From an uncultured Acidobacteriota bacterium (GTDB lineage: Bacteria > Acidobacteriota > Terriglobia > Bryobacterales > Bryobacteraceae), in NCBI GenBank assembly GCA_902826685.1, contig CADEFT010000026.1, forward strand, positions 1-64,000: 64,000 nt of DNA, read 5' to 3'. Numbering within the stretch: position 1 is the first letter of the stretch; each line of letters opens with the position of its first letter. The translations under genes were made by a program, and so were the position numbers. Below are positions 1 to 8,597 of this stretch, piece after piece. The notes beneath the pieces were generated by a model that was not told the origin of the DNA, made no database searches, and worked only from the letters and a program-made list of their open reading frames with translations.

Positions 1-39
1 CCCCTTCCCCCGCTCAGCGGCGCCGTTCAGGCTCATCCT

Positions 40-3000
40 TCAATGAGAAAATGCTGCTGCGGCCTCAGCGTCGATTTCCAGTTCCGGTTCCATCTCGTCC
101 AGGTACGGCACGCCGGGAGTCAGTTCGTCGAACGGGATCTCTTCGCCGCCCGGCAGCATGATGGTGCCGGCGGCGATGTAGTGCAAGCCCCAACGCAGCG
201 GTTCGGGGCGCTCTTCGGGATGTTGGGCGAGGTGGATTAGCAGGGCGCGGTCGGCGTCCGTCGATTGACGTGAGAGATGCCGCGCCAGCGCGGGCCATAG
301 CGGATCGGTAATGCCTTTAGTGGGGAGTGGGCCGGGAGCGCTGTCGAGGGACTGGCGGCAGGCGGTTCCGAGAAGGCGTACGGGCGCGGGCAGGTTGGGG
401 TTTTGCTTCGCGGCCTCGGCAAGCGTACAACGGTAGGTGGCGGCGTTCGCGCCGAGGAGGAGGATATGGGCGAAATCTTCCGAAGATTCGGATTCAGGCA
501 GTTTCCAGAACCGCACCAACTCCCACGCCTCATCACGCATCAGATTCCACGCCCAGAGTTTGGCCCAGGCTCTTGCCCGGTACTGCGCAGACTTCCTCGA
601 AATATCGCGTGTTAACTCGGCTGGCAAGTAGCGCGTAAAATTCAGCGGCAAATAGCGAGCGAAGCCCCGCACAAACTCACGCGCAAAACCCTGCGCCAAC
701 TCGCGCTCATGCTCGCGCGCCAACCCCCGCTCAAAGTCTCGTGCCAAGTCCCGCTCAAACACCGGCGCGAAGTCGCCTGTTGGCATGGCGAAACTGTGAA
801 GCGCGACCGACGCAGCGCCTCGCAATTCCGCCGCGCAAACGCCTGTGACAGCGAGTGTTTGCAGAAAAAGGCTGAGGGATCGGCGGCGTGAAGGCCATCC
901 ATTCAAGAGCGAGACCTCCCAAGGTTCTGCGGGCCAGGTACAGTTAGTAAATGTCCAGAGGCGGCCGAGTGCAATGGCCTGTCGAGAGCGGCTGTCTTCC
1001 AGAGCGTGAATCGCAGGAGCAATCTCTGGTGCCGGTGATATGACTCCCAGGTTGGCGTCACTCGCGCAGGTCTCCAATCGCATCCATTCAAACAAGGTGC
1101 CGACAGCGGCGCGAGCCTGAAACGCAGTTTTCACTCTCTTACGGCGCTCTGCCTGCTGGGATGCTTTCAACGCTACCGCGCACACGCTCTCCTGGTACGA
1201 AAACTTTTGCGCACACGCCTCGGCGAAAGAGCCCACCCAGCTTTCAAACCGGGTAGCGGATCCCGCCCCATCCGCGAAGATCGCCCCCTGCAGCGGCAAA
1301 GGCAGCTTCGGAATCACCCCGTCGAGCGATTTCGCCTGATCGTCCTGCGCCATCCCCGCCCACAGCCGCAACAATTCCCAGCACTGGTCCTTTTTCGCGC
1401 GCTCAACAATGGCGTCCTCCGGCGACATTTCAAACATCAAATGCCGCGCCGCGGCAAAGTCCTGATAGCTCAGATGCGCAAACTGAAGCGAACCGTCGGA
1501 GCGGTCCCGCAACAGCCCCGCCTGATTCACCAGCCAATTCAAGAAATTTTCTTTCTTCTCGATCGCAGGCGGCAGAAACCGCTCCAGGTGCGACGGCTGA
1601 TACACGATGCCTTTGGCCTCGTCGCCGCCGCTTCTTTCGTCCTGCATCCGGAACGCCATCGCCGCTACGGCTTTTTGACGTTCCTTCTCATCGTCCGGCC
1701 GCCACTCATCCCGATCCGCCTTCTCGCGGCGCGCCAGCAGGTGGCAGAAAAGCCGGTCATAGAGACGGTGGCGGCGGTCCGGCAGCGGCTCACTGCGGCT
1801 GATCACCAGCATCATGGAAAGCTGCATCGGGTTGCCGCCCAGCGCCTGCGCGTCCGGCGACCGCTCCCACGCCTCCAGGAACCCGCGCAAGGAGGATTCA
1901 TGATCCGATTCCCCGCCGTAATACTTCTGCCAAAAGCGCCCCGCGAACGTCTTTTGCTCCTCGGGCTTCAGTGGCTGGAAGAACCGCCGGTCGAACCGGT
2001 CGTAAGTGGAAGGCTTCTCCGTGGCCGTGGGACGCGTGGTCACAATGGCCGTGACGTTGCCATGGTCCGTCAGGAACGTGTGCAGCTTCTGCCGGAACGT
2101 CTCGGCGGCGCCGCCCAGTTCATCCCATCCATCTACCAGAAGGACGGGGCGGGGATGCGCGGCCTTCAACGCGTCGGCCAAGCCATCCACGGGCAGTTCG
2201 CGTGCCTTGAGAGCGGCGGTGATGGACTCGACAAGAGAACCCGCGGGCAGCGAACGGAGTTCGAGAAAAATCGGGAAACACTCGGGCGAGTCGTCAAGCA
2301 GCCGCGCCATCACATGCTTCATCCACGTGGTCTTGCCGCATCCGGCCGGACCTTCGAGCACCAGCCTTCCCCCGCGCAACGCCGCTACCTGCGCCGGCGT
2401 CAGCGGCTCGCCCTCCTCATTCGGATCGGCCGAGAGCCGCAACTCCTGGTACATCTCCTCGAGCGGTATCGTCTTCGGCTGCCCCGGCGGAGCGGGCCCC
2501 GCCGGACGCCAAAGCTCCGTGAATCGCGCCTTGGCGCGGTATCCGGCGTAGTCGTACACGCGGGACGGCTGGCGTACGGTGGTGCCGGCGGAGTTCTTAA
2601 CGGCCGCGAGTTCGCTGACCAGGCCAGGTAAATCGTTGAACTCTTCGAACTCGACAAACTCCAACTTGGCACTAGCGAGGCGTTTCTCAAACGCCGCCCT
2701 GTTCTGTCTCCGGACCAGCACATAGTGAGGCCCGCCCGCGCCGCCAAACTTGTCGATCTCCCACTCGATCTGGTGCTGCACCGATTCTTCCACTTCGAAC
2801 CCAATGAACAGGAGCGTCCTTTGCACCAGATGCGTGCGTAGCATGAACAGCGGAGCATCCTGCTGCCCGTAAAGCTTTGCGTAGGACGCATGGTCAAGGA
2901 CGATCTGATCCGGATCGTCGATGGTGCCATGCAGGTGCCATACGGTTTCGGCATGCTCGCGGGACAGCGCGGCGAACGCCGCCTTGCTATGCGGGGCTAT

Positions 3001-3423
3001 GATGTTCGGAGACTTTTTCGGACAGGCCCAGTGCAGTACCTTGTCGTAGTTGGTGGTGATGACCAACTTTTCCGAGAGACTCCAGATAGCTCTGGCAAGG
3101 TCGAGGCCGGTATGGTTTTCGTCGTGGCCGGGGTCGAACTGTTTCCGCAAAAAGTCCGGCCAGCCGGGCAGAGCGTCTTTGGCCGCCGTAGCCGCATCTT
3201 CGAACCGGCCTTTGTTCACATAAGCCAGCACGATGGCCGCATCGTCCGGCTTATTCTCGTCCGCTAACCGCGCGGCGGCATCCCGAAGCAGCCCCGGCCA
3301 GCTTGGAAACAGCGCCTGCCCGGCCGCATCCCGCACCGCCTGCGAAACCCCGGCCCCGGCAAACGGAACCACGCGCCTGGCGCGGAGTGCCTCCACTAAC
3401 GACTGAGGGTAACGAGCGGACAT
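40..3423 (-). CDS. SIR2-NACHT (STAND/NLR-like) protein, candidate anti-phage defence sensor
   Basis: 1127 residues in two recognisable modules plus a long C-terminal region. Residues about 10-270 are a SIR2-like domain: GAGVS at 23-27, TTNYD at 123-127 (N125) and HLHG at 163-166 (H165), the positions that carry NAD hydrolysis in bacterial SIR2 effectors. A NACHT-type NTPase follows, with Walker A GPAGCGKT at 358-365, Walker B LLVDGWDE at 428-435 and a TTRPT segment near 462-466. The remaining ~600 residues are probably helical and presumably the sensor part; residues 889-944 are seven 8-residue repeats. SIR2 effectors joined to STAND NTPases are known from Avs5-type and bacterial NACHT defence proteins, which deplete NAD on phage sensing; that role here is inference. 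The start is supported by AGGAG at 3427-3431. It lies 30 bases behind the receptor gene on the same strand, so it may be co-transcribed. Confidence 0.85.
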   Translation of the reverse strand: MSARYPQSLVEALRARRVVPFAGAGVSQAVRDAAGQALFPSWPGLLRDAAARLADENKPDDAAIVLAYVNKGRFEDAATAAKDALPGWPDFLRKQFDPGHDENHTGLDLARAIWSLSEKLVITTNYDKVLHWACPKKSPNIIAPHSKAAFAALSREHAETVWHLHGTIDDPDQIVLDHASYAKLYGQQDAPLFMLRTHLVQRTLLFIGFEVEESVQHQIEWEIDKFGGAGGPHYVLVRRQNRAAFEKRLASAKLEFVEFEEFNDLPGLVSELAAVKNSAGTTVRQPSRVYDYAGYRAKARFTELWRPAGPAPPGQPKTIPLEEMYQELRLSADPNEEGEPLTPAQVAALRGGRLVLEGPAGCGKTTWMKHVMARLLDDSPECFPIFLELRSLPAGSLVESITAALKARELPVDGLADALKAAHPRPVLLVDGWDELGGAAETFRQKLHTFLTDHGNVTAIVTTRPTATEKPSTYDRFDRRFFQPLKPEEQKTFAGRFWQKYYGGESDHESSLRGFLEAWERSPDAQALGGNPMQLSMMLVISRSEPLPDRRHRLYDRLFCHLLARREKADRDEWRPDDEKERQKAVAAMAFRMQDERSGGDEAKGIVYQPSHLERFLPPAIEKKENFLNWLVNQAGLLRDRSDGSLQFAHLSYQDFAAARHLMFEMSPEDAIVERAKKDQCWELLRLWAGMAQDDQAKSLDGVIPKLPLPLQGAIFADGAGSATRFESWVGSFAEACAQKFSYQESVCAVALKASQQAERRKRVKTAFQARAAVGTLFEWMRLETCASDANLGVISPAPEIAPAIHALEDSRSRQAIALGRLWTFTNCTWPAEPWEVSLLNGWPSRRRSLSLFLQTLAVTGVCAAELRGAASVALHSFAMPTGDFAPVFERDLARDFERGLAREHERELAQGFAREFVRGFARYLPLNFTRYLPAELTRDISRKSAQYRARAWAKLWAWNLMRDEAWELVRFWKLPESESSEDFAHILLLGANAATYRCTLAEAAKQNPNLPAPVRLLGTACRQSLDSAPGPLPTKGITDPLWPALARHLSRQSTDADRALLIHLAQHPEERPEPLRWGLHYIAAGTIMLPGGEEIPFDELTPGVPYLDEMEPELEIDAEAAAAFSH
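592..759 (-). repeat. Seven in-frame 24-bp repeats encoding octapeptides
   Basis: Within the SIR2-NACHT gene, residues 889-944 read as seven consecutive octads: FERDLARD, FERGLARE, HERELAQG, FAREFVRG, FARYLPLN, FTRYLPAE, LTRDISRK. The rough consensus is aromatic-x-Arg-x-hydrophobic-x-Arg-x. Each octad is exactly 24 bases, and neighbouring DNA units are similar, strongest at 712-759. The next residues (SAQYRARA) may be a decayed eighth unit. The predicted segment is strongly basic and helical. The period suggests growth by slippage or unequal exchange, which could make copy number variable between strains. Confidence 0.85.
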
Positions 3424-3453
3424 AGCTCCTCACTATATCAGCCCGCCCAGTAC

Positions 3454-6400
3454 TTAGAAATCCAACCGCGCCCCAATCAATCCATTCCGCGGCCCCGCCA
3501 GATCCCGCGACTGCACGGCGCGGATCCGCGCTACCGCCCCCGGCGCCGAGATATTCAACGCCGGTATGTCGAAGTTCGAATGATTGAACAGATTGGTAAA
3601 CGAAGCCTGCACCCGGAAGAAGAACCGCTCCTTGATGGGAAACGTCTTGAACAGCGCCGCGCTGGCGGTGTGCCGCCCCGGTCCGATCAGGATGCCGCGG
3701 CCCGAATTGCCGAACCTTCCGGCGGCCGGCACCGCGAACGCCGAGGCATCGAACCACCGCTCGATATCGCGCGCGCCCCGGTCCAGGTTGCCGTTCCCGA
3801 TGCGGTCCGGAATGCCGCCCAGCGTCTGCGTATTCGATGGATCGGCGCCCGCGAAAGCCGGCGTCAGGTATTCGCCCGTCTGCGCGATATACGATCCGCT
3901 CAACTGCCATCCGCCCACGATCAGGTCCGCCACGCGCGATTGATTGGCCAGCCGTTTGCCTTTGCCCACCGGCAGTTCCCAGATGGCCGTGGAAAGGAAC
4001 CGGTGCCGCGGGTTGTACTGCGCATTGGCGCGCTCGCGCACGCGGTTGAAGGAATTCTCGATCGTCGTGCCACCCTCGACGCCGCCCGTTTCGTCCACAT
4101 CGGTCAGCGTCTTCGCCCAAGTCCAGGCCAACTGGTAGGAAAGCCCCTTGCGCCACTTACGTTCGAGCTCGGTCGAAAGCGCATGATAAGTATGGCTGCC
4201 GCCGTTCTCGCGCATATTGATGTTACGGAACAGCGGGAAGGGCCGCCGCGCCTGGGCGAACGCCACCGCGCTCGCCGCCGGTTGATTGATGTTGCGCGCA
4301 TACACTAACTGAGTAGACTTAGTACCCACATAGGAAAGCCGCAGCCCCGCGCCGCCCAGGTCGCGCTCGATGGTGAAGTTCCACTGCTGCGCATACGCGT
4401 TGCGCAGATTCGGGTTGATACCGGTGACATCCACGTTGCCGGTGGTGCCGCGATCGCGGAACGGCCGCTGCAGCGTCAGTTCCGGAGCCCCGCCCACCAC
4501 CGCGTTCACGAAGCTTTCCGTCACCGCGAACGGCCCGCCATAGAGCACCGAAAACACGTCGGCCGTGAAATCGTCGGAGAAGACGCCATAACCGCCGCGC
4601 AGCGACGTCCTGGTCCCGCCGAACGGCCGCCACGCAAATCCGATGCGCGGCTGGAAATTGTTGCGGTCGCTGAACCGCAGCGCGCGCTCCGGAATGCCCG
4701 CCTGCTGAGCGGTAACGATGGGAATATTCGACGGAAACAGCGGATTCACGTAGTTGGTCAGAATCTGCTGGTTCGGCACCACCAGCCGCCCGGCGCCCGC
4801 GTCCACGTTAAAGATGATGTCGTTGCGGTCGCGCGCCGGCTGATCGTACTCATACCGTACGCCGTAGCTCAGCGTGAAATTCGACGACACCTTGAAGTCG
4901 TCCTGCACGAATCCCGTCAGGAAGTAAAATCGCGCATAGCGTGGAGGCCGCACCGCCAGCCGCGACGAAGACTGCGGATACCCCAGCAGAAAATCGGAGT
5001 ACCCATGACCGCTGTAGGCGTTTGTGAAATTGTAAGTGCCAAACTGCGGCCGGATATAATCGTTATACTGCTGCGGGCGGAACTCAAAGCCCGCCTTGAT
5101 CGTATGCCGCCCGCGGATGTTCGTCACCTGGTCGACAAACTGAAACGTGTTCTCCGCCGGGGCCGCCATCGCCAATTGCCCCAGCGTCTGAAACCCCAGA
5201 ATCGACACCGTCGGCACGTTGTAAACTTCCGGAGCCGCCTGCACGCCCTGCACACCCAGCAGATCGATCAGTTCCTGCCCCAGCAGAATGCCGCGCCGCG
5301 GATTGAAGTTACGCGCAAACCCGGCCTTGAATTCGTTGATCAGATGAGGCGTCAGCGTCCATGTATCGGAAATCGCCACCTGCCGCGCCATGCGCGTCTG
5401 CACACGATACCCGGTCGCCTCCGCCGGCAGTCCGCTATCGAGCACCTTCGGTTCGGACCGTTTGTAACTCACCCGCGCATACAGCGTATTGGTCGAAGCC
5501 AGGTTGTAATCGGCGCGGATATCGAACTGATCGTGCCGGATCTGCTGCGGCACATTGGCGCGATAGTTCGCCACCGCCAGTTCCGGCGCGCCGAAGTTCG
5601 GCACTGGGAAGAATCTCTCCTGCCACCGTACCGCCCCCGCGTTCAGACGGTTCGCGGGAATGACGTTGCCGGGAAACGGATTCCCGCCGAGCGGATCGCG
5701 CACCACAATCGACTGGCCCAGTAACTGCGAAAAGTTCCCCTGCCGCATTAGAGCCGTGGGCACGTTCGGCGTAATCACCGCGGGCTGCCGCTGCCGCTCC
5801 CCTTCGATCGCTCCAAAGAAAAACAGCTTGTTGCGAATCGCCGGCCCGCCCATTGCAACACCGAAGTTATTGCGGATGTTCTGCCCCAGCGTGGGCGCGA
5901 AAAACGGCCGCGCATTCAGCGCCGAGTTTTCGTGATACCAGAACCCGCTGCCGTGTATCTCATTAGTCCCGCTCTTGGTGATCGCCGTGATATTGGCCAC
6001 CTCGCCGAACTCGGCCTTGTTATTGACGATCTCAAATCGCACTTCCTGAATCGATTCAAACGACGGTTCGGCGGGCCCGATGGAATTGCCGAACGCCGGG
6101 GAATTCGAGCTGATACCGTCCACGTTGAAATAATTCTGGCTGCCGCGCCCGCCGCCAAGCGAAAAGCGCGAGCCGCCGCCCTGCCCTCCCGTGGGCGTCA
6201 TGAAAACATAGCGATATAGGCCCGAATCGCCCGTGCCCGACACGGTGGATCGTATGTTCAGCGGCAGATCGCGCAAATCCCGCAGCGACCGCACGTCGGA
6301 AATGCTGGGAACGTCGGTTTCAATCACCGGCGCCGCGCCCTCCACCGTCACCTCCACACCCACATCGCCTACTTCCATCCGTACATCGGCGCGCAGCGTG

Positions 6401-6684
6401 CGCAGCGATTCGAGCTCGATGCCTTTCGACACGAACGTCTTAAACCCCGCCGCCTTCGCCGTCACCGTATACTTGCCGGCAATCAGGTTCGGAAATTCAT
6501 AGTTACCCGCGGCGTCGCTCGTAACGGCGCGCAGCGCGTTGGTTCCTTCATTGCGCAGTTCCACGCTTACCCGCGGCACCACGGCGCCGGTGGAATCGGT
6601 TACCGTCCCAACGACGGTGCCAAAAGTTGCCTGCGCCGGCAGCAGACCCGGCAGAAGAAGCAATACAGCCAAAATTCTTTGCAT
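3454..6684 (-). CDS. Oar-like TonB-dependent outer-membrane receptor
   Basis: 1076 residues. A signal peptide (hydrophobic core near residues 4-18, ending LLPAQA) is followed by a carboxypeptidase-regulatory-like (CarboxypepD_reg) beta-sandwich at about 20-105 with the typical 'GTVTDSTGAVVPRVSVELRN' opening. A plug domain follows to about residue 250, and then a long beta-barrel rich in aromatic and Asn/Gly residues that ends in Phe, the usual outer-membrane-protein C-terminus. This is the layout of the Oar-like receptors expanded in Acidobacteriota, thought to import large or complex ligands. The substrate cannot be read from the sequence. The gene starts 18 bases behind the Gcr-type gene on the same strand. 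Confidence 0.9.
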   Translation of the reverse strand: MQRILAVLLLLPGLLPAQATFGTVVGTVTDSTGAVVPRVSVELRNEGTNALRAVTSDAAGNYEFPNLIAGKYTVTAKAAGFKTFVSKGIELESLRTLRADVRMEVGDVGVEVTVEGAAPVIETDVPSISDVRSLRDLRDLPLNIRSTVSGTGDSGLYRYVFMTPTGGQGGGSRFSLGGGRGSQNYFNVDGISSNSPAFGNSIGPAEPSFESIQEVRFEIVNNKAEFGEVANITAITKSGTNEIHGSGFWYHENSALNARPFFAPTLGQNIRNNFGVAMGGPAIRNKLFFFGAIEGERQRQPAVITPNVPTALMRQGNFSQLLGQSIVVRDPLGGNPFPGNVIPANRLNAGAVRWQERFFPVPNFGAPELAVANYRANVPQQIRHDQFDIRADYNLASTNTLYARVSYKRSEPKVLDSGLPAEATGYRVQTRMARQVAISDTWTLTPHLINEFKAGFARNFNPRRGILLGQELIDLLGVQGVQAAPEVYNVPTVSILGFQTLGQLAMAAPAENTFQFVDQVTNIRGRHTIKAGFEFRPQQYNDYIRPQFGTYNFTNAYSGHGYSDFLLGYPQSSSRLAVRPPRYARFYFLTGFVQDDFKVSSNFTLSYGVRYEYDQPARDRNDIIFNVDAGAGRLVVPNQQILTNYVNPLFPSNIPIVTAQQAGIPERALRFSDRNNFQPRIGFAWRPFGGTRTSLRGGYGVFSDDFTADVFSVLYGGPFAVTESFVNAVVGGAPELTLQRPFRDRGTTGNVDVTGINPNLRNAYAQQWNFTIERDLGGAGLRLSYVGTKSTQLVYARNINQPAASAVAFAQARRPFPLFRNINMRENGGSHTYHALSTELERKWRKGLSYQLAWTWAKTLTDVDETGGVEGGTTIENSFNRVRERANAQYNPRHRFLSTAIWELPVGKGKRLANQSRVADLIVGGWQLSGSYIAQTGEYLTPAFAGADPSNTQTLGGIPDRIGNGNLDRGARDIERWFDASAFAVPAAGRFGNSGRGILIGPGRHTASAALFKTFPIKERFFFRVQASFTNLFNHSNFDIPALNISAPGAVARIRAVQSRDLAGPRNGLIGARLDF

Positions 6685-6702
6685 ATCCGCTTCAGTTTCC
6701 TC

Positions 6703-8589
6703 TCAAACTCCTGTACTCCGGTGCCGCCACAGGAAACGGGCCGGATGGCGGCGCAATTCAGTCAGTAACGCGGCCCAAAGCCGGCGGCGGCTTTGAGCGT
6801 CCACATCGCGGGCCCGCACGGCGAGCCACAATCCCAGGGCGAATGAAACCGTAAAGTTGAGCACCGCCGTCAACGTCAGCCCGGCCGCCGCCCACCCGAG
6901 CCCGCGCCAATCGAGCAGGCCGCGCCACGCGAGCCCACTGGCATCATATGCCAACGAGGCGCTCGCCAGGGTGATGTGCCGCACCTCCAGCGGCACACCG
7001 GCAAAGATCGCCAGAAAGGGCAGCAGCCCCAGCAGCAGGCCCAGCGCGACATAGCCGGCCACGCCGCTCAAATGCTCGTTCACAAACGCCGCCAGCTTCA
7101 CCCTCGACCCGCTGCCCCCACTCTGCGCGATGGCCCCGGCCAGACGGTTGCGCGCCATCCAGTTCGCCGTCCACCCTCCGGACAGACTCGACAGCCAGAG
7201 GGAAACTCCGGTCAAGGCCGCGAACACCGCCGTCGCCGAATGCCACGGATGCAACGATTCCACACCGTGCCGGGCCACTTCCTCGCTCAACGCCGGAGAA
7301 CCCGTCTTCCACACCAGCAGCGCGTCGATCGCCATCGCCATCGGCATCGCCCCCAGCAGGTTGCCGATCGTGACGATCGTCTGCGTGCGCGCGATCGCCG
7401 CCGTCAGGTCCACTTCCGAACGGTCCGGCCCCGTGTTGTCGATCGCATCCGCCAGCGCCGCCGCCGTCATCGACGGCATCTTCGACGCCAGCTTCCAGCC
7501 GAGCAGTTGCATCGAAACAAAGCTCACCGTGTAGTTCAGGCTATGCGCGATGCCGGTCCACAGCGGCGCCAGACCCATCTCCGAAGACCGGTACTTGAAC
7601 AGCGCCGTGAACGCGGTGATCGCGCCCGCGCCCACCGCTCCCAATCCCATCGCCCGCCATTCGGGACGCGACAGGGCGATGTAGTGTTCTCCGCTCTTGC
7701 CGGCGTGCGCCACAATGCGCCGCGCCAGCCGGTTCACGCTATTGCGCGCCAGGTTGCGCAGTCCCCGCTCCTCGGCGAAAGCAAGCGCCATCGACGATGC
7801 GAAAGACCGCACGTCGGTTTCCCCGTCGTGCACCCGCAGCAGCACCTCGATCCGCTCCAGTTGCGCCATCACCAGGTCCAGCCGGAATACCAGGTCCGTC
7901 GAGACGCCCTGCTCCTCCAGACGTTGGTGCGCCGCGTCCGCCGAGCGCCGGCAGCGCATCAGGACCTGCCGCAGTTCTTCCATCCGCCGCGGATTTTCCG
8001 GCTCCTGCGCGAAACGGCCCGCCGCGTCGGGAAGTTCGTAAAATGGCGACTCGGTCTCATAGCGATGCGGCATCAACTGCATCACGATATAGGAGAGGCC
8101 CAGCGACGCCGCGCGCACCGCCAGCAGACGCACCGCCACCCGCAGGTCATTGGCGGGTTCCACCAGAAGCTGCCGCCACAGTTCCACCAGGCCATCGTCG
8201 AGGAAGGTGAGCCAATCGGCATCGGAAGGGTCGAGATCGGCGGCCACCAGCGCCCGGTAGAGGTCCAGATCGTCCTGGACGCGGGGCAGCAGACGGCGCT
8301 TCACCCTCTGCTCGATCGCGTGGAACAGAGAGATTGGCTCCGGCAGCCCCGCTTCCGAATAGACGCGCGCCGCAAAAGCTCCCGTCCAAATGCGCCGGAA
8401 CCGGTCCCGCGACCCCGCATCGGCCGCGATTCCTTCCGCCAATTGCCGCAGCCGCGCCGGACGCTCGCGCAGCGGAACGGCCTTGAGCCACGCCAGGGTA
8501 TGCTGCAGCCACTGGCGCTCGATCTGCTGATCCTCGCTGAGCGGCAGCAGCGCCAGCGCCTGCACCGGGTCTGGCCGCAAGTCCGCCAT
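6703..8589 (-). CDS. Gcr-type membrane protein ('site-specific recombinase' family, PF10136-like)
   Basis: 628 residues. The N-terminal half is soluble and helix-rich. The C-terminal half holds several hydrophobic segments, with the family signature near 520-560: a glycine-rich helix (GYVALGLLLGLLPFLAIFAG) followed by a 'PLEVRHITLASASLAY' segment, close to what is seen in Neisseria/beta-proteobacterial Gcr. The family was named for a recombinase effect, but its members look like polytopic membrane proteins and no recombinase catalytic motif is visible, so the name should not be taken literally. It starts 8 bases after the DUF1501 stop and ends 18 bases before the receptor start, inside a minus-strand run. 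The family is better known from Proteobacteria, so transfer is possible. Confidence 0.72.
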   Translation of the reverse strand: MADLRPDPVQALALLPLSEDQQIERQWLQHTLAWLKAVPLRERPARLRQLAEGIAADAGSRDRFRRIWTGAFAARVYSEAGLPEPISLFHAIEQRVKRRLLPRVQDDLDLYRALVAADLDPSDADWLTFLDDGLVELWRQLLVEPANDLRVAVRLLAVRAASLGLSYIVMQLMPHRYETESPFYELPDAAGRFAQEPENPRRMEELRQVLMRCRRSADAAHQRLEEQGVSTDLVFRLDLVMAQLERIEVLLRVHDGETDVRSFASSMALAFAEERGLRNLARNSVNRLARRIVAHAGKSGEHYIALSRPEWRAMGLGAVGAGAITAFTALFKYRSSEMGLAPLWTGIAHSLNYTVSFVSMQLLGWKLASKMPSMTAAALADAIDNTGPDRSEVDLTAAIARTQTIVTIGNLLGAMPMAMAIDALLVWKTGSPALSEEVARHGVESLHPWHSATAVFAALTGVSLWLSSLSGGWTANWMARNRLAGAIAQSGGSGSRVKLAAFVNEHLSGVAGYVALGLLLGLLPFLAIFAGVPLEVRHITLASASLAYDASGLAWRGLLDWRGLGWAAAGLTLTAVLNFTVSFALGLWLAVRARDVDAQSRRRLWAALLTELRRHPARFLWRHRSTGV

Positions 8590-8597
8590 CGCAACCG

